Positions 14,258 through 25,337 of a stretch of 64,000 nucleotides of DNA are shown one piece after another (the stretch's first letter is position 1; each line of letters opens with the position of its first letter). Under the pieces are notes generated by a model, which saw only the letters and a list, made by a program, of their open reading frames with translations, was not told the DNA's origin and ran no database searches. This stretch comes from Tillus elongatus. Its lineage: Eukaryota > Arthropoda > Insecta > Coleoptera > Cleridae. The stretch covers positions 154,544,547 to 154,608,546 of the forward strand of contig OZ023265.1 of assembly GCA_964006375.1 (NCBI GenBank), read 5' to 3'. The translations under genes were made by a program, and so were the position numbers.

Positions 14258-15233
14258 CAGGGTGGTCCTCCGGGAGGTCCCACGATCGATTGCGGGAAAA
14301 CTATCAATAGGAAAAACCTGAAAATTGGATATTACACTAAAGTCGTTGGGGGCCACAGGTTAAAACTATTTTCAAGATGGCGGCACATCCGGTTATACCG
14401 GAAGTAGATGTCAATTCGCTTATTTTAAATGGAACAGCCTATATTTTATTGCAGTTTCGGATTATATAATACACTCTGAACACTTTTTGTAAATAATGTT
14501 CTATACCTATCTTCAACCGTCCAGAAGATATTTAGATTTTAAGATAAAATTTGACATTTATGGCCAGTCATAAAGATACCGATATTTTTATAATAAGAAC
14601 ATATTTCGTTATGATTTTTAGAATTCTTCTGAAAGATATTTCACTTCATCTATTTCCACATCGAGACTAACGATAGAGTATACAGAGTGTCCAAAAAAAA
14701 ATTCTTGAATTTTGCAATGAGAAATTGCAAAAATCTCGCGATTTTCAAATTGGAACCCCCTTTTTTTTATAACACTATCGTGTTAAGCTCAAAAAATCAC
14801 TGATACTTTGTATGTAATTACCTATACCTAAATCAAACGGTTTTCATTTAATTTTGAAAAAACTCATTTCAAAGCATGATATTTTGATAAATTTTCTACC
14901 ATAGGCGTTAGCCATGGAAAATAGATTGCCGAGTGTGTTTCTATGGAAACTTCAACAGTTTGTTGATTAACTAGCTAATAATGGCACGGTTAAATTACAC
15001 ACAGGAAGATTATTTAAATTTATTTACTATTTAAGGAGAATGTAATAAAGTAATTTCGCGAACGTGTGATACATTTGCTGATAGATATCCAGATAAAGAG
15101 AAACCGTCACGTAAAACCGTCAAACGAATAGTAGACAATTTCAAAACTGCGGATCTGTCAAGAAAATGTTGCAGAGGGCTAAACCCGTTATTGACAACGA
15201 ACAAATTGAGACAGCAAGCAGATATTTTGCCGC
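14258..15233 (+). repeat. Left arm of the foldback element
   Basis: Inverse of 16200-17167. Carries the subterminal CCGGTTATACCGGAAGT palindrome (about 14390-14408) and the first 80 or so codons of the transposase. Confidence 0.8.
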
Positions 15234-16115
15234 ATACCCTACAAAGTCAACGAGGCAAGTAGCACTGGAGTTAGGATTGTCAAAAACATCCGTTCTGCGA
15301 AGTTTACGAAAAGATAAGTTCCATCCTTATGCTTGTTCAGTTGTGCAACATTTAAAGGAAACTGATTTTTCAAGAAGGGTTGAATTCTGTGAATTTATTT
15401 TAATGCGATTCCAAGAAAAAGAGCTGTTTTTAGATAACATCATATGGACGAATTCAGCAACATTTTCAAAGAATGGACTTTTCAATCGTCGTAATTCTCA
15501 CTATTGGAGTGACACCAATGTTCATCCTTCTAGGGAAGGACATTTTGAAGAAAGCTGGCAGTTTAATGTTTATTGTGCTATAAGGAATGACGGCGTTGTT
15601 GCCCTAGAAATGTACGACGATAATTTGAATGGTGACAATTAATCCGAAATTCATAAAATACTTTATTTATTTACTTGTAGGTGAGCGTTAGTTAGAAATT
15701 TTGCAAAATTTGGAAGTAACTTATTTGGGCAACCTTTCATTGAATGAATATAGGCTAATATTTTACCAACATGATGGGGCCCCTCCTCATAATAGTCACC
15801 TGGTTAACAATATTTTACAATCTCTATTTGCTGACCAATGGATTGCCAACAATGGGCCACACCTTTGGCCGCCTCAATCGCCGCCTCAATCGCCTGACTT
15901 ATCTGTTCTCGATTTTTTTTATATGGGGTACTATAAAAAATAAAATCTACAAAACTGCAGTTTCTACTAAAGAAGATTGCATGCAGCGGGTTCGAGAATC
16001 ATTTCGTGAATTGGATCCGGATTAAATAAGAAGGGCCACACTTGAGGGATTGACACGTAAGTGTGAAAAATGTCTTCACGCCAGAGGTCGTCAATTTGAA
16101 CACTTAGGACGTTAA
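14981..16115 (+). pseudogene. Mariner-superfamily transposase, broken
   Basis: Starts MARLNYTQEDYLN at 14981 and ends GRQFEHLGR at 16115. An early stop occurs where the right arm preserves TAT (Tyr) as TAA. A one-base loss near 15145 shifts the frame before MLQRAKPVIDNEQ (15166). The central frame 15166-15642 contains HTH segments, KFHPYACSV, NRRNSHYWS and the first catalytic block, where WTNSATF has Asn where Asp is required. After further stops, 15701-15943 gives QHDGAPPHN and SPDLSVLDFFYMGY, with a 12-bp duplication (PPQSPPQSPD). The remaining C-terminus is readable in fragments. Inactive on several independent grounds. Confidence 0.85.
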
Positions 16116-16199
16116 TTTTTGTTTCATTTATTCAGTCCATGTTGTGTGTGAATTGTTTTTTTAATTTTCTATTATCTGTTTGATGGGTTTATATAAGGT

Positions 16200-17167
16200 T
16201 ATATGGCAAGATACCTAAAAATTGCTGTCTCGATTTGTTCGTTGTCAACAACGGGTTTAGCCCCCTGCACCTTTTTCTTGACAGATCCGCAGTTTTTGAA
16301 ATTGTCTACTATTCGTTTGACGGTTTCTGTTTATCTGGATATCTATCAGCAAATGTATCACACGTTCGCGAAATTACTTTATTACATTGTCCATAAATAG
16401 TAAATAAAATTTAAATAATCTTCGTGTGTGTCGTTTAACCGTGCCATTATTAGATAGTTAATCAACAAACTGTCAAAGTTTCCATAGAAACACACTCGGC
16501 AATTTATTTTCCATGTCTAACGCTTATGGTAGGAAATTTATCAAATTATCAGGCTTTGAAATGAGTTTTTTTAAAATTAAATGAAAACCGTTTAATTTAG
16601 GTATAGGTAATTACATACAAAGTATCAGTGATTTTTTGAACTTAACACGATAGTGTTATAAAAAAAGGGTGTTCCAATTTGAAAATCGCGAGATTTTTGC
16701 AATTTCTCATTGCAAAATTCAAGATTTTTTTTGGACACTCTGTATACTCTATCGTTAGTCTCGATGTGGAAATAGATGAAGTGAAATATCTTTCAGAAGA
16801 ATTCTAAAAATCATAACGAAATATGTTCTTATTATAAAAATATCGGTATCTTTATGACTGGCCATAAATGTCAAATTTTATCTTAAAGTCTAAATATCTT
16901 CTGGACGGTTGAAGATAGGTATAGAACATTATTTACAAAAAGTGTTCAGAGTGTATTATAAAATCCGAAACTGCAATAAAATATAGGGTGTTCCATTTAA
17001 AATAAGCGAATTGACATCTACTTCCGGTATAACCGGAAGTGCCGCCATCTTGAAAATATTTTTAACCTGTGGCCCCCAACGACTTTAGTGTAATATCCAA
17101 TTTTCAGGTTTTTCCTATTGATAGTTTTCCCGCAATCGATCGTGGGACCTCCCGGAGGACCACCCTG
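16200..17167 (-). repeat. Right arm of the foldback element, with antisense transposase N-terminus
   Basis: Inverse of the left arm at roughly 95% identity by eye. On the minus strand it retains NFKNCGSVKKKVQGAKPVVD in frame, where the left arm is frameshifted, but it has its own stop near the start. The two arms have therefore decayed independently. Confidence 0.75.
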
Positions 17168-17275
17168 TATAGGCAACCAAGTTTGATGCCTGCTTTCATC
17201 AAAGAAAGACAGTTGCTATTAAAAACATTTTAAAGAAAATTCGCTACCATAACGCACTTGCTGCGTCCAGACTTG
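17168..17275 (+). repeat. Composite repeat, right part after the foldback insertion
   Basis: Continues the X-like sequence interrupted at 14257 and ends with CCATAACGCACTTGCTGCGT. Confidence 0.65.
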
Positions 17276-18210
17276 TTTTTATTTTAATGATTTTGATATA
17301 ATAAAATATGCTTTTGTAAAATCTTTCAAATCCGCCATTTATTTATATTTATTATATTTGTTTCTCAGATATTCAATCCATAAATGTCAGTGTTATTTGA
17401 TATACGTGTTCTTTCCCGTCTTCTTAAAACCAGTTCTGAGACGCTCAGCTTGACATATTCGACTTAATCAAAGCACAAATCAAATCAAATGGTTCCAGCA
17501 CCACACCTACCTAATAGATGGAGCACAAACATTTATCATGTTCTACAAACAAAAACTTAATAGTTATCTCTCATAACTTATGACGAGTTCTTAGACTATC
17601 TGTCCATGATTAGCATAATTATTCAATTGAGTGCAAAAGAAGTAGGGAACACAACAGTTCTAGTCGAGATTGTGGTCGATGACCCTCATTGGGATAGTTT
17701 TAAATAAAAGTCAAGCTAAAATCTAGTTTTCGTCTATTTGATGATAATGTGAGTGAGTTTTCACTTTCCAGGTAGTGTTGATTTAGCTTGTGGGTTATGA
17801 TGTGAGAAATCTGCAGTTAACTGAATAGAGTAACCCATAATATCGATAAATCACCTACTTCATTTACTTCTTGAAGTCTGTGTGTATTTTTAGAAGACAT
17901 TCTGCTATGTATGTAGGTCGTACAGTCATTCTCTGTCTACATTTTATCTTATTTTACAATCTTTCATGCAAATTCAACATAACATACGTTCATTATTGCT
18001 TCAAAAAAATTTCTTTCTGTTCTAATTAGGAAAGTATCCTTTTAAAATTGGAAATTTATTATATATATATACTATAAAAAAAGTGTTAAATGATTTGGTT
18101 AAAACATGCGCGTAGACAGAGACGAATTTGAAGCTTAATTATAAAAATGAAAAATGTTTCATGGCTTCCTATTCTGGCCAAGAAAAGACAAACAAGTATG
18201 CTTTTTGTAG
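17276..18210. other. Unassigned AT-rich stretch
   Basis: No supported gene. A short TA run (about 18060-18072) is present. I see no element boundary. Confidence 0.35.
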
Positions 18211-18835
18211 AATTTCAATTTATTGATTGTTGTTGCTCTTACTTGGTGAAACTTGTCCATACTACATACATACTTGGAGACTACTTCTCTGGCTTCACTG
18301 TTGGTTTTTGTTGGTGAATAGTAAATTAATACTATTCTTTCAAAAAAGTTGTAATAAGATAATGAGTTGATGTATGTCGATATTTTCGTTATAGAGACTG
18401 CTTTTATACTGTTGTTGTTTAGTTATTTTGTTGTTGTAACTGTTATCATAGTTATTATAGACTAGTTCTATTTTTATGTTAAATATTGACATACATCACG
18501 TAGACATGTTGAAAGCCTCATCTGTCATCTGTGTTTAATTTTTAATTTTCAATTTCATAAACATTTTTTAATCAAAACATCATATCATAACACAGCAACA
18601 GATATTTATTTGTAGTTGTCATTATTTCGTAATAATTCGATTTTAATCTGTCTGAGAATGCTGTCAAGCAGCGAAACTATAGTCACAGAAACGTTGAAGA
18701 ACATCCTCGAACATCCAGAATTCGTAAGGACCACTTGCTCCAGTTAGCTTACGCGCTGGCTACGTCCTTCACCAACGAAAACCAACAGTGAAGCCAGAGA
18801 AGTAGTCTCCAAGTCTGTATGTAGAATTTCAATTT
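18211..18835 (+). repeat. Hammerhead-bearing dispersed repeat, copy 1
   Basis: The segment 18480-18835 is the inverse of 46840-47175, and 18215-18260 matches the inverse of 47183-47230. Copy 1 has an additional piece: 18267-18308 (CTTGGAGACTACTTCTCTGG...) is the inverse of 18780-18820, so its own end is duplicated in inverted orientation. Terminal inverted duplications plus hammerhead motifs recall the pseudo-LTR regions of Penelope-like elements; no reverse transcriptase is present, so this is inference. Confidence 0.6.
18648..18688 (+). ncRNA. Hammerhead ribozyme motif with a damaged core
   Basis: Order on the plus strand: CTGT (stem I), CTGAGAA, one unpaired T, GCTG/CAGC stem II, GAAAC, TATA loop on a two-base stem III, GTC, ACAG (stem I). 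The first core reads CTGAGAA where CTGANGA is required, so the essential G8 is an A and cleavage is not expected. The other copy (46972-47010) has the correct base. Confidence 0.6.
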
Positions 18836-19441
18836 GTCCACCATTTCCAAATAACATAGAATACTTTCAAGTTTCCAAAAGCACAAAACCCCTGCAGTGA
18901 TACTGTAAATAATTTTCAACATATTTTAAATTACTTTGGAATTTGTTCATAGTACACAACTTAAAAGTTATGTTTTCTGCTCTTTTGTTTTTAATTTTGG
19001 TTCGTCTTGAAATCTTTATTTTATTTAATCACCAAATCATTTCCTAATTTGTACTGACGTTTTTTATTCACAAGGTCAAAGCTACCTTATGCTAATAAAG
19101 AAAAGACATGTTGCAATCTTAATTTTGGCATATCTTGGAAACAGCCGGGTTTAAGTATAGTTAGGTATACATTTTAACTTTGCCTTTTTTATAAAAAAAG
19201 TTTCGGGAAAAATTGATGCGGTTCGAAAATCTTGAGATTTTTATTGTTTTTTTAATTCCACATTAATGCTGACATTTTGCAGATACCGCATAATTGTTGA
19301 TCCATCTTAATGTGACAGTTAGGTGGATGTAACGTTAGCATGCATATTATAGCTTATTTCTATGGCCTCTATGTGTCAAAATTAATTGAAAATGCTACAA
19401 CAGATAGACCTTTTAAGTGGCATATCATATAAACGGCACCA
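18836..19441. other. Unassigned stretch
   Basis: No gene or recognised repeat is supported. Confidence 0.3.
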
Positions 19442-19576
19442 CAGGCTATGAAAAAATAAAATAATACATAGGTATTCTATTTAAAACAACAAAGTTAGGT
19501 GTCATTTCGGGTACGACCGGAAGCGACTATCTTGGCAAAATAGATCATAATGGCTTATAGTATATATAGAGTTATA

Positions 19577-19579
<3 letters not shown>
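19442..19579 (+). repeat. Fragment of a mariner-like terminal region
   Basis: TATTCTATTTAAAACAACAA followed by TTCGGGTACGACCGGAAGCG resembles the subterminal palindrome region at 42160-42216 and 17000-17042. Only this end is present, beside a TA tract. Confidence 0.45.

Positions 19580-19642
<63 letters not shown>
19580..19642. repeat. (TA)n microsatellite
   Basis: About 31 TA units, directly followed by the reversed 3' tail of a SINE. Confidence 0.95.
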
Positions 19643-19646
<4 letters not shown>

Positions 19647-19960
19647 TTGTGTGTGTGTTTTTGTTTCTTTAACGTCGGCCTATTTCCGCGACTATGGCCA
19701 ATCACCAACGTCAGGGAGCAGTTTTACCTGACTATCCTGGAATTTTTGCCTGTCCCTGCCTTTCTGTAATAATTATAGGGATCATCAACACGGGACCGAC
19801 GGCTCCACGCCCCCTCCGAAGGGCGGAATGTGCAGACATTCAAATTGCTAAAATACAATGCCACCACCTCGGTTGATGTTAGTTGTACAGTATGTACTGA
19901 AAAAGTGAGGGGAGAACCCTGGGGTCCAGCCCAGTACCCTTCGTTTCAGAGGCAAAATGT
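19643..19960 (-). mobile_element. tRNA-derived SINE, copy 1 (5' part truncated)
   Basis: On the minus strand: a tRNA-like head lacking its A box, with a CTGGGCTGGACCCCAG B-box region, then the conserved central block (GCGTGGAGCCGTCGGTCCCG), then a tail ending GTTAAAGAAACAA. Matches copies at 20311, 24970 and 47279. Confidence 0.75.
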
Positions 19961-20310
19961 GTATGTGTGTGTAGTCCTAACTTTATATAGATATCTTTTA
20001 GATAATTAGAATAGTTGACCATGAATTACCCTAGTAAGAACTGTGCTATATGCCATATTTCAAATTTCGAACATATCAAAAATTAAGTTGCGGACAAAAA
20101 CCATGAGCTTTTCTAAAAGGTCAAAGATTTACAAAAATTTTCGAACCTTTTTAAGGACAAACAAAATATTGAACTGCATAAACCAGAAAAAACACTAATA
20201 TAATAGAAAATAAACGTTTAATACCAAAAGACTAATAACATATTATAATGTATTAAATATGCTAGACCTATGATGTATATCTCATCTGTTCTAAATGATT
20301 GTCACATTTT
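19961..20310. other. Unassigned AT-rich spacer between two SINEs
   Basis: No gene supported. Confidence 0.3.
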
Positions 20311-20655
20311 AGAACTTCGGTAGTTCAGGGGTAAGAACGTGTGCCGCTGAACCGAAGGGTACTGGGCTCGATCCCAGGGTACTCCCTTCACTTTTTCAGT
20401 ACAAACTGTAAAATTAACATCAACCGAGGTTCTGGCATTGCATTTGAGCAAGTTGAATGTCTGCACGTTCCGCCCTTCGGAGGGGGCGTAAAGCCGTCTG
20501 TCCCGTGCCCATGCGATGTTGAGCACGTTAAAGATCCCTACCCAGCTTACAGAAAGGCAAGGGTTTGGCAAAATTTCCAGGATAGTGAGGTGAAACTACT
20601 CCCTGGCGTCGGTGATTTGCCATAGTCACGGAAATAGCTGACGGATTTAAATAAC
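20311..20655 (+). mobile_element. tRNA-derived SINE, copy 2
   Basis: The tRNA-like head has TAGTTCAGGGGTAAGAACG (A-box region) and GGGCTCGATCCC (B box), internal Pol III promoter elements. The body contains CCGCCCTTCGGAGG, GTAAAGCCGTCTGTCCCGTG and GCACGTTAAAGATCCC. The 3' end is diverged (GCTGACGGATTTAAATAACC). The open frames across it (20302-20571 and 20341-20625) are by-products. Confidence 0.8.
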
Positions 20656-22735
20656 CTTTATAACCTTTCATAACTTATCAAATGAAAAGACAAGAGTAAC
20701 TTTTTCTTTATACATTTATTTACTTTATTGTCATGGAAAATTTACTTATAGATCTAACATATAATCTTTATGAATATATAAAAACTGTTTTTAACTTTGT
20801 AATAGAAAACATTTTAAATAAAATTCGCTACCATAACGCAGTTTCTGCGTCAGGACTTCTTACTAAATATTCTGATTTGTACGTTATACCAATTGGAATT
20901 TGGGCGTGTAAAATTTGTTGCTTTACTTGACTAGTGCTTTCAGAGTACCAAAAAAGCTCTTCATTTCGTTGACTGGGTTACATAAATAGAACTCAAATGA
21001 GCCTACTAGGCAAATGATTCGTAGAAATAGTTGAGAATTGACTGGCTTACAGCACACCTTTTTGAAATTTTTTTGATAGGTAATATTACAGACTAAAACC
21101 ATATTTCTTCAGAGAATGGAATATGGATCTTAGTTTTATATAGATTTCTCTAACAACTTACGCTCTACAAAGCTACCTTTCACGTACTGGATTTTAAATT
21201 AAACCAATGAAAACACTAATAAGGTGAATATAATACTCTCCCCTGCTGGACTTGATAACAGAATTAGCCAATTTTTTGCATTATGCGCGTCTTATCTTCT
21301 TTTGCAATCAACAACATCCTGAAATCGAGAACTAAACTATATTAGAGGAGCTTAGATCTCATGTGTCTCGTGGGGAAAAAAGTATGTTCCTCGAGCCATT
21401 ATTTTTAGTTCAAAAATAATGGCTCGAAAAAATATTCCCATCACTACATGGAGACCGGAAGATAATGTTAATTAGTTATTGTCTAATGATGATATTATTT
21501 TCTATATACAAAATTTGTAAAGAAACGGAAACCAAAACATAGTATTTTTGTATTTTTTTTCCATCGAAATTTGGACAACGTGGCGTTTTGCTACATGTCC
21601 CTTTAGCAATGGAGATTGGAAAACCTCTAATGTATTGTGTTAAATGGGAAGTTGAGTAGCTTTTCCTCCCCAACATACCTTACTCATGACCTCTCTGCAG
21701 CAGTGCTGGACGTACATGTACATATGTTACTATTACAGCTTTGATAAGCACAATAGATATAAAGAAATCGTGAAGACCGATTTTGCAAGTATGTAGGAGG
21801 CGGCACGAGGGAATTTGTTCAAGCTCTTGCAGCAATGCCTTCTAATGCGCCAACAATGAGAAGAAGGAGTCGTATGATCCATATGTTTTTTACTGGTTAT
21901 AATTTATTTGACCTCAACATTACACATTGAAATTAAAATTAAGAAAAAATACTTCTCTGCATTAGTAGGTCTTTGTATCGGGTCTATTTTGCCTCTATAG
22001 CTTTTACGTTTGTCAAAGCGCAAGCTTAGAACTTTACAAGAAACTAGATTGCTCGTACTAAGTACAGCAGCAGAGACTACTTCTGTGGCATTACAAGATT
22101 GGTTTTTTCCTGCAACCGGTGTCGCCCTTCTACGGTTTGACCAAGTATGGGCAATAATAATTAATGAAGAGTGATCTTGTTTTGTCTTGTGAAAAAGGAT
22201 AGTCTAAGGTTTATTTGCCGCTATGGATCTTACCGAAAAGGTAGCGAAGTTCCAACCAATTTTTCATCGACAGCTAAAGTGATTAGCCGTTCTAATCAAT
22301 TATTAATGGTTTTATTGATGTTACTGTATTGGCGTTTTTCTTGTACGTCAAGCTTGAGGCTTTTCCCTGGATTATTATTGCTTTCTATTCGGTCTGGTTT
22401 TTGTCGTTCTATTGCTGTATAAGATAACGTGTTCTATGCACGTATGTATTATCAATGTTTGCAGACAAAGAATATATTATTATTGCATGGTCTGCTTTGT
22501 TCTGTAATTTCACCAAATTTGCAATTTAATTTATTCCTAACATGTATATTCGATAACCTTGAAGTTGTACATTTGGAATTATAACAACAAACTTCCTGCC
22601 ATTTTGTGCTATTGTTGATTTCTTGACAGCGCTTATATTCAATATGTTTTTTAATTGTTGCAAACCTGCAGTGTCGTGTGTGTTCCGAAGCATGTACCAG
22701 TGTGTTTACATATATATTTAGTTTGTTATTTATCA
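20656..22735. other. Unassigned stretch with an X-module end and a perfect hairpin
   Basis: An isolated X-module terminus lies at about 20805-20857 (CCATAACGCAGTTTCTGCGT). A hairpin with 16-bp perfect arms lies at 21391-21406 and 21412-21427. Open frames at 21476-21676, 22171-22422 and 22452-22736 show no recognisable domain. Confidence 0.45.
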
Positions 22736-23232
22736 ACTGTCAATTGTTAATTTAGCCTCCTCTCCATACAAGTAACTACGAGTTTCACCAACAAAGTAAC
22801 AAAATGAAACAAGGTGAGTCTTATCGACATTCAGCTTCATACCGTTTCTGTTAAACCAGTGATGAAAAGTACCCAAACAACGGCTAAAAGACTGCTGTAC
22901 ATCTTGTTCCTTGGGCACCTTAAGAACAGCGGCTGAGTCATCCGCATATAGGGCTGTATGATATTCCTCAGATATTTTAGGTAAATCATTGATTTAAACG
23001 CGAAATAATAATGGACCAAGACATGATCCCTGCGGTACTCCGCGTTTTATTTGAAGCCATTGTAAACACACTTCGCTGTCGCTTTCAGGGTCGAGGTATT
23101 TGATTCTTTTATTTCACTGTGTAAGGTAGGATCTAATAAGCGTCAAAGATGTTCTAATTTGCAGTATATGTCATAATTAACGCTATCAAAGGCCTTTGAT
23201 ATGTCCATGAATATGCCCGTCACATCCTTGCA

Positions 23233-23399
<167 letters not shown>

Positions 23400-23960
23400 T
23401 GATATTTTTTTATAAATTGGTATACCGCACGCGTTGTAGATCTGCCCCTCACAAAGCCACTCTGCACACTACTTAGTAAATCATTATCCATTACAAAAGT
23501 GTAGATCCTCCTGTGTGTAATTTTTTTTTTTTTTTTTTTGATATAGTCGGTAATAGTGACAAGGGCGGTAATTAGTAAGCAATTCTTTGTCCCCATGTTT
23601 GTATAGTAGAATAACAATGGACAACTTGAGCACACATGGAAAACTATCAGACTCCAAACACAAATTTACCAGATATGCAAGAGGCTCCAGCAATTCTTTG
23701 GCACAATGTTTGTTCACGCTTACAGGAATCTCGCCAAAGCCCGTGGAGTTTGTGGCTTTTAGTTCCATTATTATATTATAAATTTCTGCCTCTGTGGCCG
23801 GGAAACCGGGAAAAGAAAGAGTGATATGTCAACAAGCACTGGTAGTCGTTGCTCCCCCCGGTCTGTCCCGCCACCATCACATAAATCAACAATATGCTGA
23901 TTCACGTGATTGCGAATAGTTTCAGCACTTCCGTCCATATTTAGATCATCAATGTTAAAA

Positions 23961-24532
23961 TGTGCCCTATCATTTATTCCAGTATTTTAACATTATTCCT
24001 GTTCCAGTATTTTTAACACTATTTAATATGTTACGATTTTTTACGTATATTAATGCTCTTCAAAAAAGCCTCCCCGGGAATTGAAGTTGTTGCGATAAAT
24101 TAAAAATTACGTGCAATTTTTGCCGAATCAGGAATTTAAAATTGGTGTTGCTTCCGTCGATATAGAGTATCCGCGGTTCTGCTTGCTCTCCTTTGGCTTA
24201 AATATTCCTTCAGCTCCCATTTGTAATTTTGGAAAGTTGTCGATGTAAACAAAGTTATGCATAAAGTGCTAAAATATTTGCCTACATTAAATTAAGGGGT
24301 TAATATACGTTTTCTTTAACCCTTTTCGAATTAATTGGAATTTACACAGACAAATACTTAACATGTAATGGTTTATTTGTGAATTAATTAGAATATTTTG
24401 GTTAGGAGAATTTTTTTGCTTATTTAGTCTTCCTCGATCTTGGTCGCAAGCTCTTAGTCTTGGTCTTGGTCTTCGTCTTCTAATCATATCAGTGTATTAG
24501 TCGTGATATTGGTCTTCTAATCATATCAGTGT
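23961..24532. other. Unassigned stretch leading into low-complexity repeats
   Basis: No gene supported. An 18-bp phrase (AATCATATCAGTGTATT) occurs at about 24482 and again at about 24519, and CTTGGTCTT-type reiterations begin near 24430. Confidence 0.4.
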
Positions 24533-24698
24533 ATTCTTATTCGCGATCTTGGCCTTGGGCTTGGTCTTGCAAAATTTGCAGGAGCGAGACGAAGAGTGCA
24601 AGAGTGATTTTGTCCATTCTTATTCGTGATCTTGGCCTTGCTCTTGGTCTTGCAAAGTTTGCAGTATCGAGACGAAGAGTGTAAGACTGATTTTGTCC
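24533..24698 (+). repeat. 83-bp tandem repeat, two units
   Basis: Units 24533-24615 and 24616-24698 both start ATTCTTATTCG and end GATTTTGTCC, with about ten differences. Internally each is made of CTTGGCCTTG/CTTGGTCTTG reiterations. Confidence 0.8.
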
Positions 24699-24969
24699 AT
24701 CGCTAACCTCAATAATTTTAGTAGTTTGTACATCGCAATTAGCTGGTGATTTTTTTAACCAGTATGGCTCAATTTTAATATAAATAAATATAATAAAAAT
24801 TGGGTTTGAAAAACATTTTTTTTTACAAAAACCGACTCGATTGGGTTGTCGAATAAATTCGTCAATACAATAAACAAAGCCCTCCAAATTTATAAATTGT
24901 CAGAAAAAAAAATGTCTAAAATTTTGAACAAAATATAATCAAAAATAACACACCAATGTACTGGAACAT

Positions 24970-25337
24970 TTAGAACCTCTGTGGTTCAGGGGTAAAAACG
25001 TGTGCCTCTCAACAGAAGGGTACTCGGTTCGATTTCAGGGTACTCCTTTCACTTTTTCAGCACAAACTGTAAGATTAACATCAACCGAGGTTCTGGCATT
25101 GTATTTGAGCAAGTTGAATGTCTGCACGTTCCGCCCTTCGGAGGGGGCGTAAAGCCGTCGGTCCCGTGTCCATGCGATGTTGGGCACGTTAAAGATCCCT
25201 ACCCTTCTTACAGAAAGGCAGGGGTTCTGCAAAATTTTCAGGATAGTGAGGTGAAACTGCTCCCTGGCGTCGGTGATTAGCCATATTCGCGAAATAGCCT
25301 GACGTTAAAGAAACAAAACACACATTACACACACACA
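24970..25337 (+). mobile_element. tRNA-derived SINE, copy 3, with target-site duplication
   Basis: Full-length copy: CTCTGTGGTTCAGGGGTAAA (A-box region), GGTTCGATTTC (B box), central block with GCCGTCGGTCCCGTG and GCACGTTAAAGATCCC, then CCTGACGTTAAAGAAACAAA and a CA-rich tail. The 11-bp direct repeat TACTGGAACAT stands at 24959-24969 and 25338-25348, showing retroposition by target-primed integration, with the machinery presumably supplied by a LINE. Confidence 0.88.

Larger units (their letters stand above)
14258..17167 (+). mobile_element. Foldback mariner-like element with about 970-bp arms
   Basis: The element starts CAGGGTGGTCCTCC and ends with the inverse, flanked by a TA duplication (14256-14257 and 17168-17169) inside an X-like repeat. 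The inverted arms run about 14258-15233 and 16200-17167, so they include not only termini but the N-terminal coding part of the transposase. A second terminal-looking motif (TATACAGAGTGTCC) lies at about 14680, mirrored at about 16745, giving an outer arm of about 420 bp and an inner one of about 550 bp. Only about 970 bp in the middle is single-copy. The transposase is broken. Confidence 0.85.

Noticed and set aside
20311..20390. tRNA gene at the SINE heads (also 24972, 47560, 49950)
   Set aside because: A- and B-box-like sequences are present, but no proper cloverleaf or anticodon arm is evident and each is fused to the same repeat body; they are SINE promoters.
21476..21676. 66-codon minus-strand frame as a gene
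   Set aside because: No recognisable domain, AT-rich context, no splice or promoter signal seen.
22452..22736. 94-codon minus-strand frame beside the LINE relic
   Set aside because: Different frame from the reverse transcriptase, Cys- and Asn-rich but without a recognisable domain; not supported as a gene.
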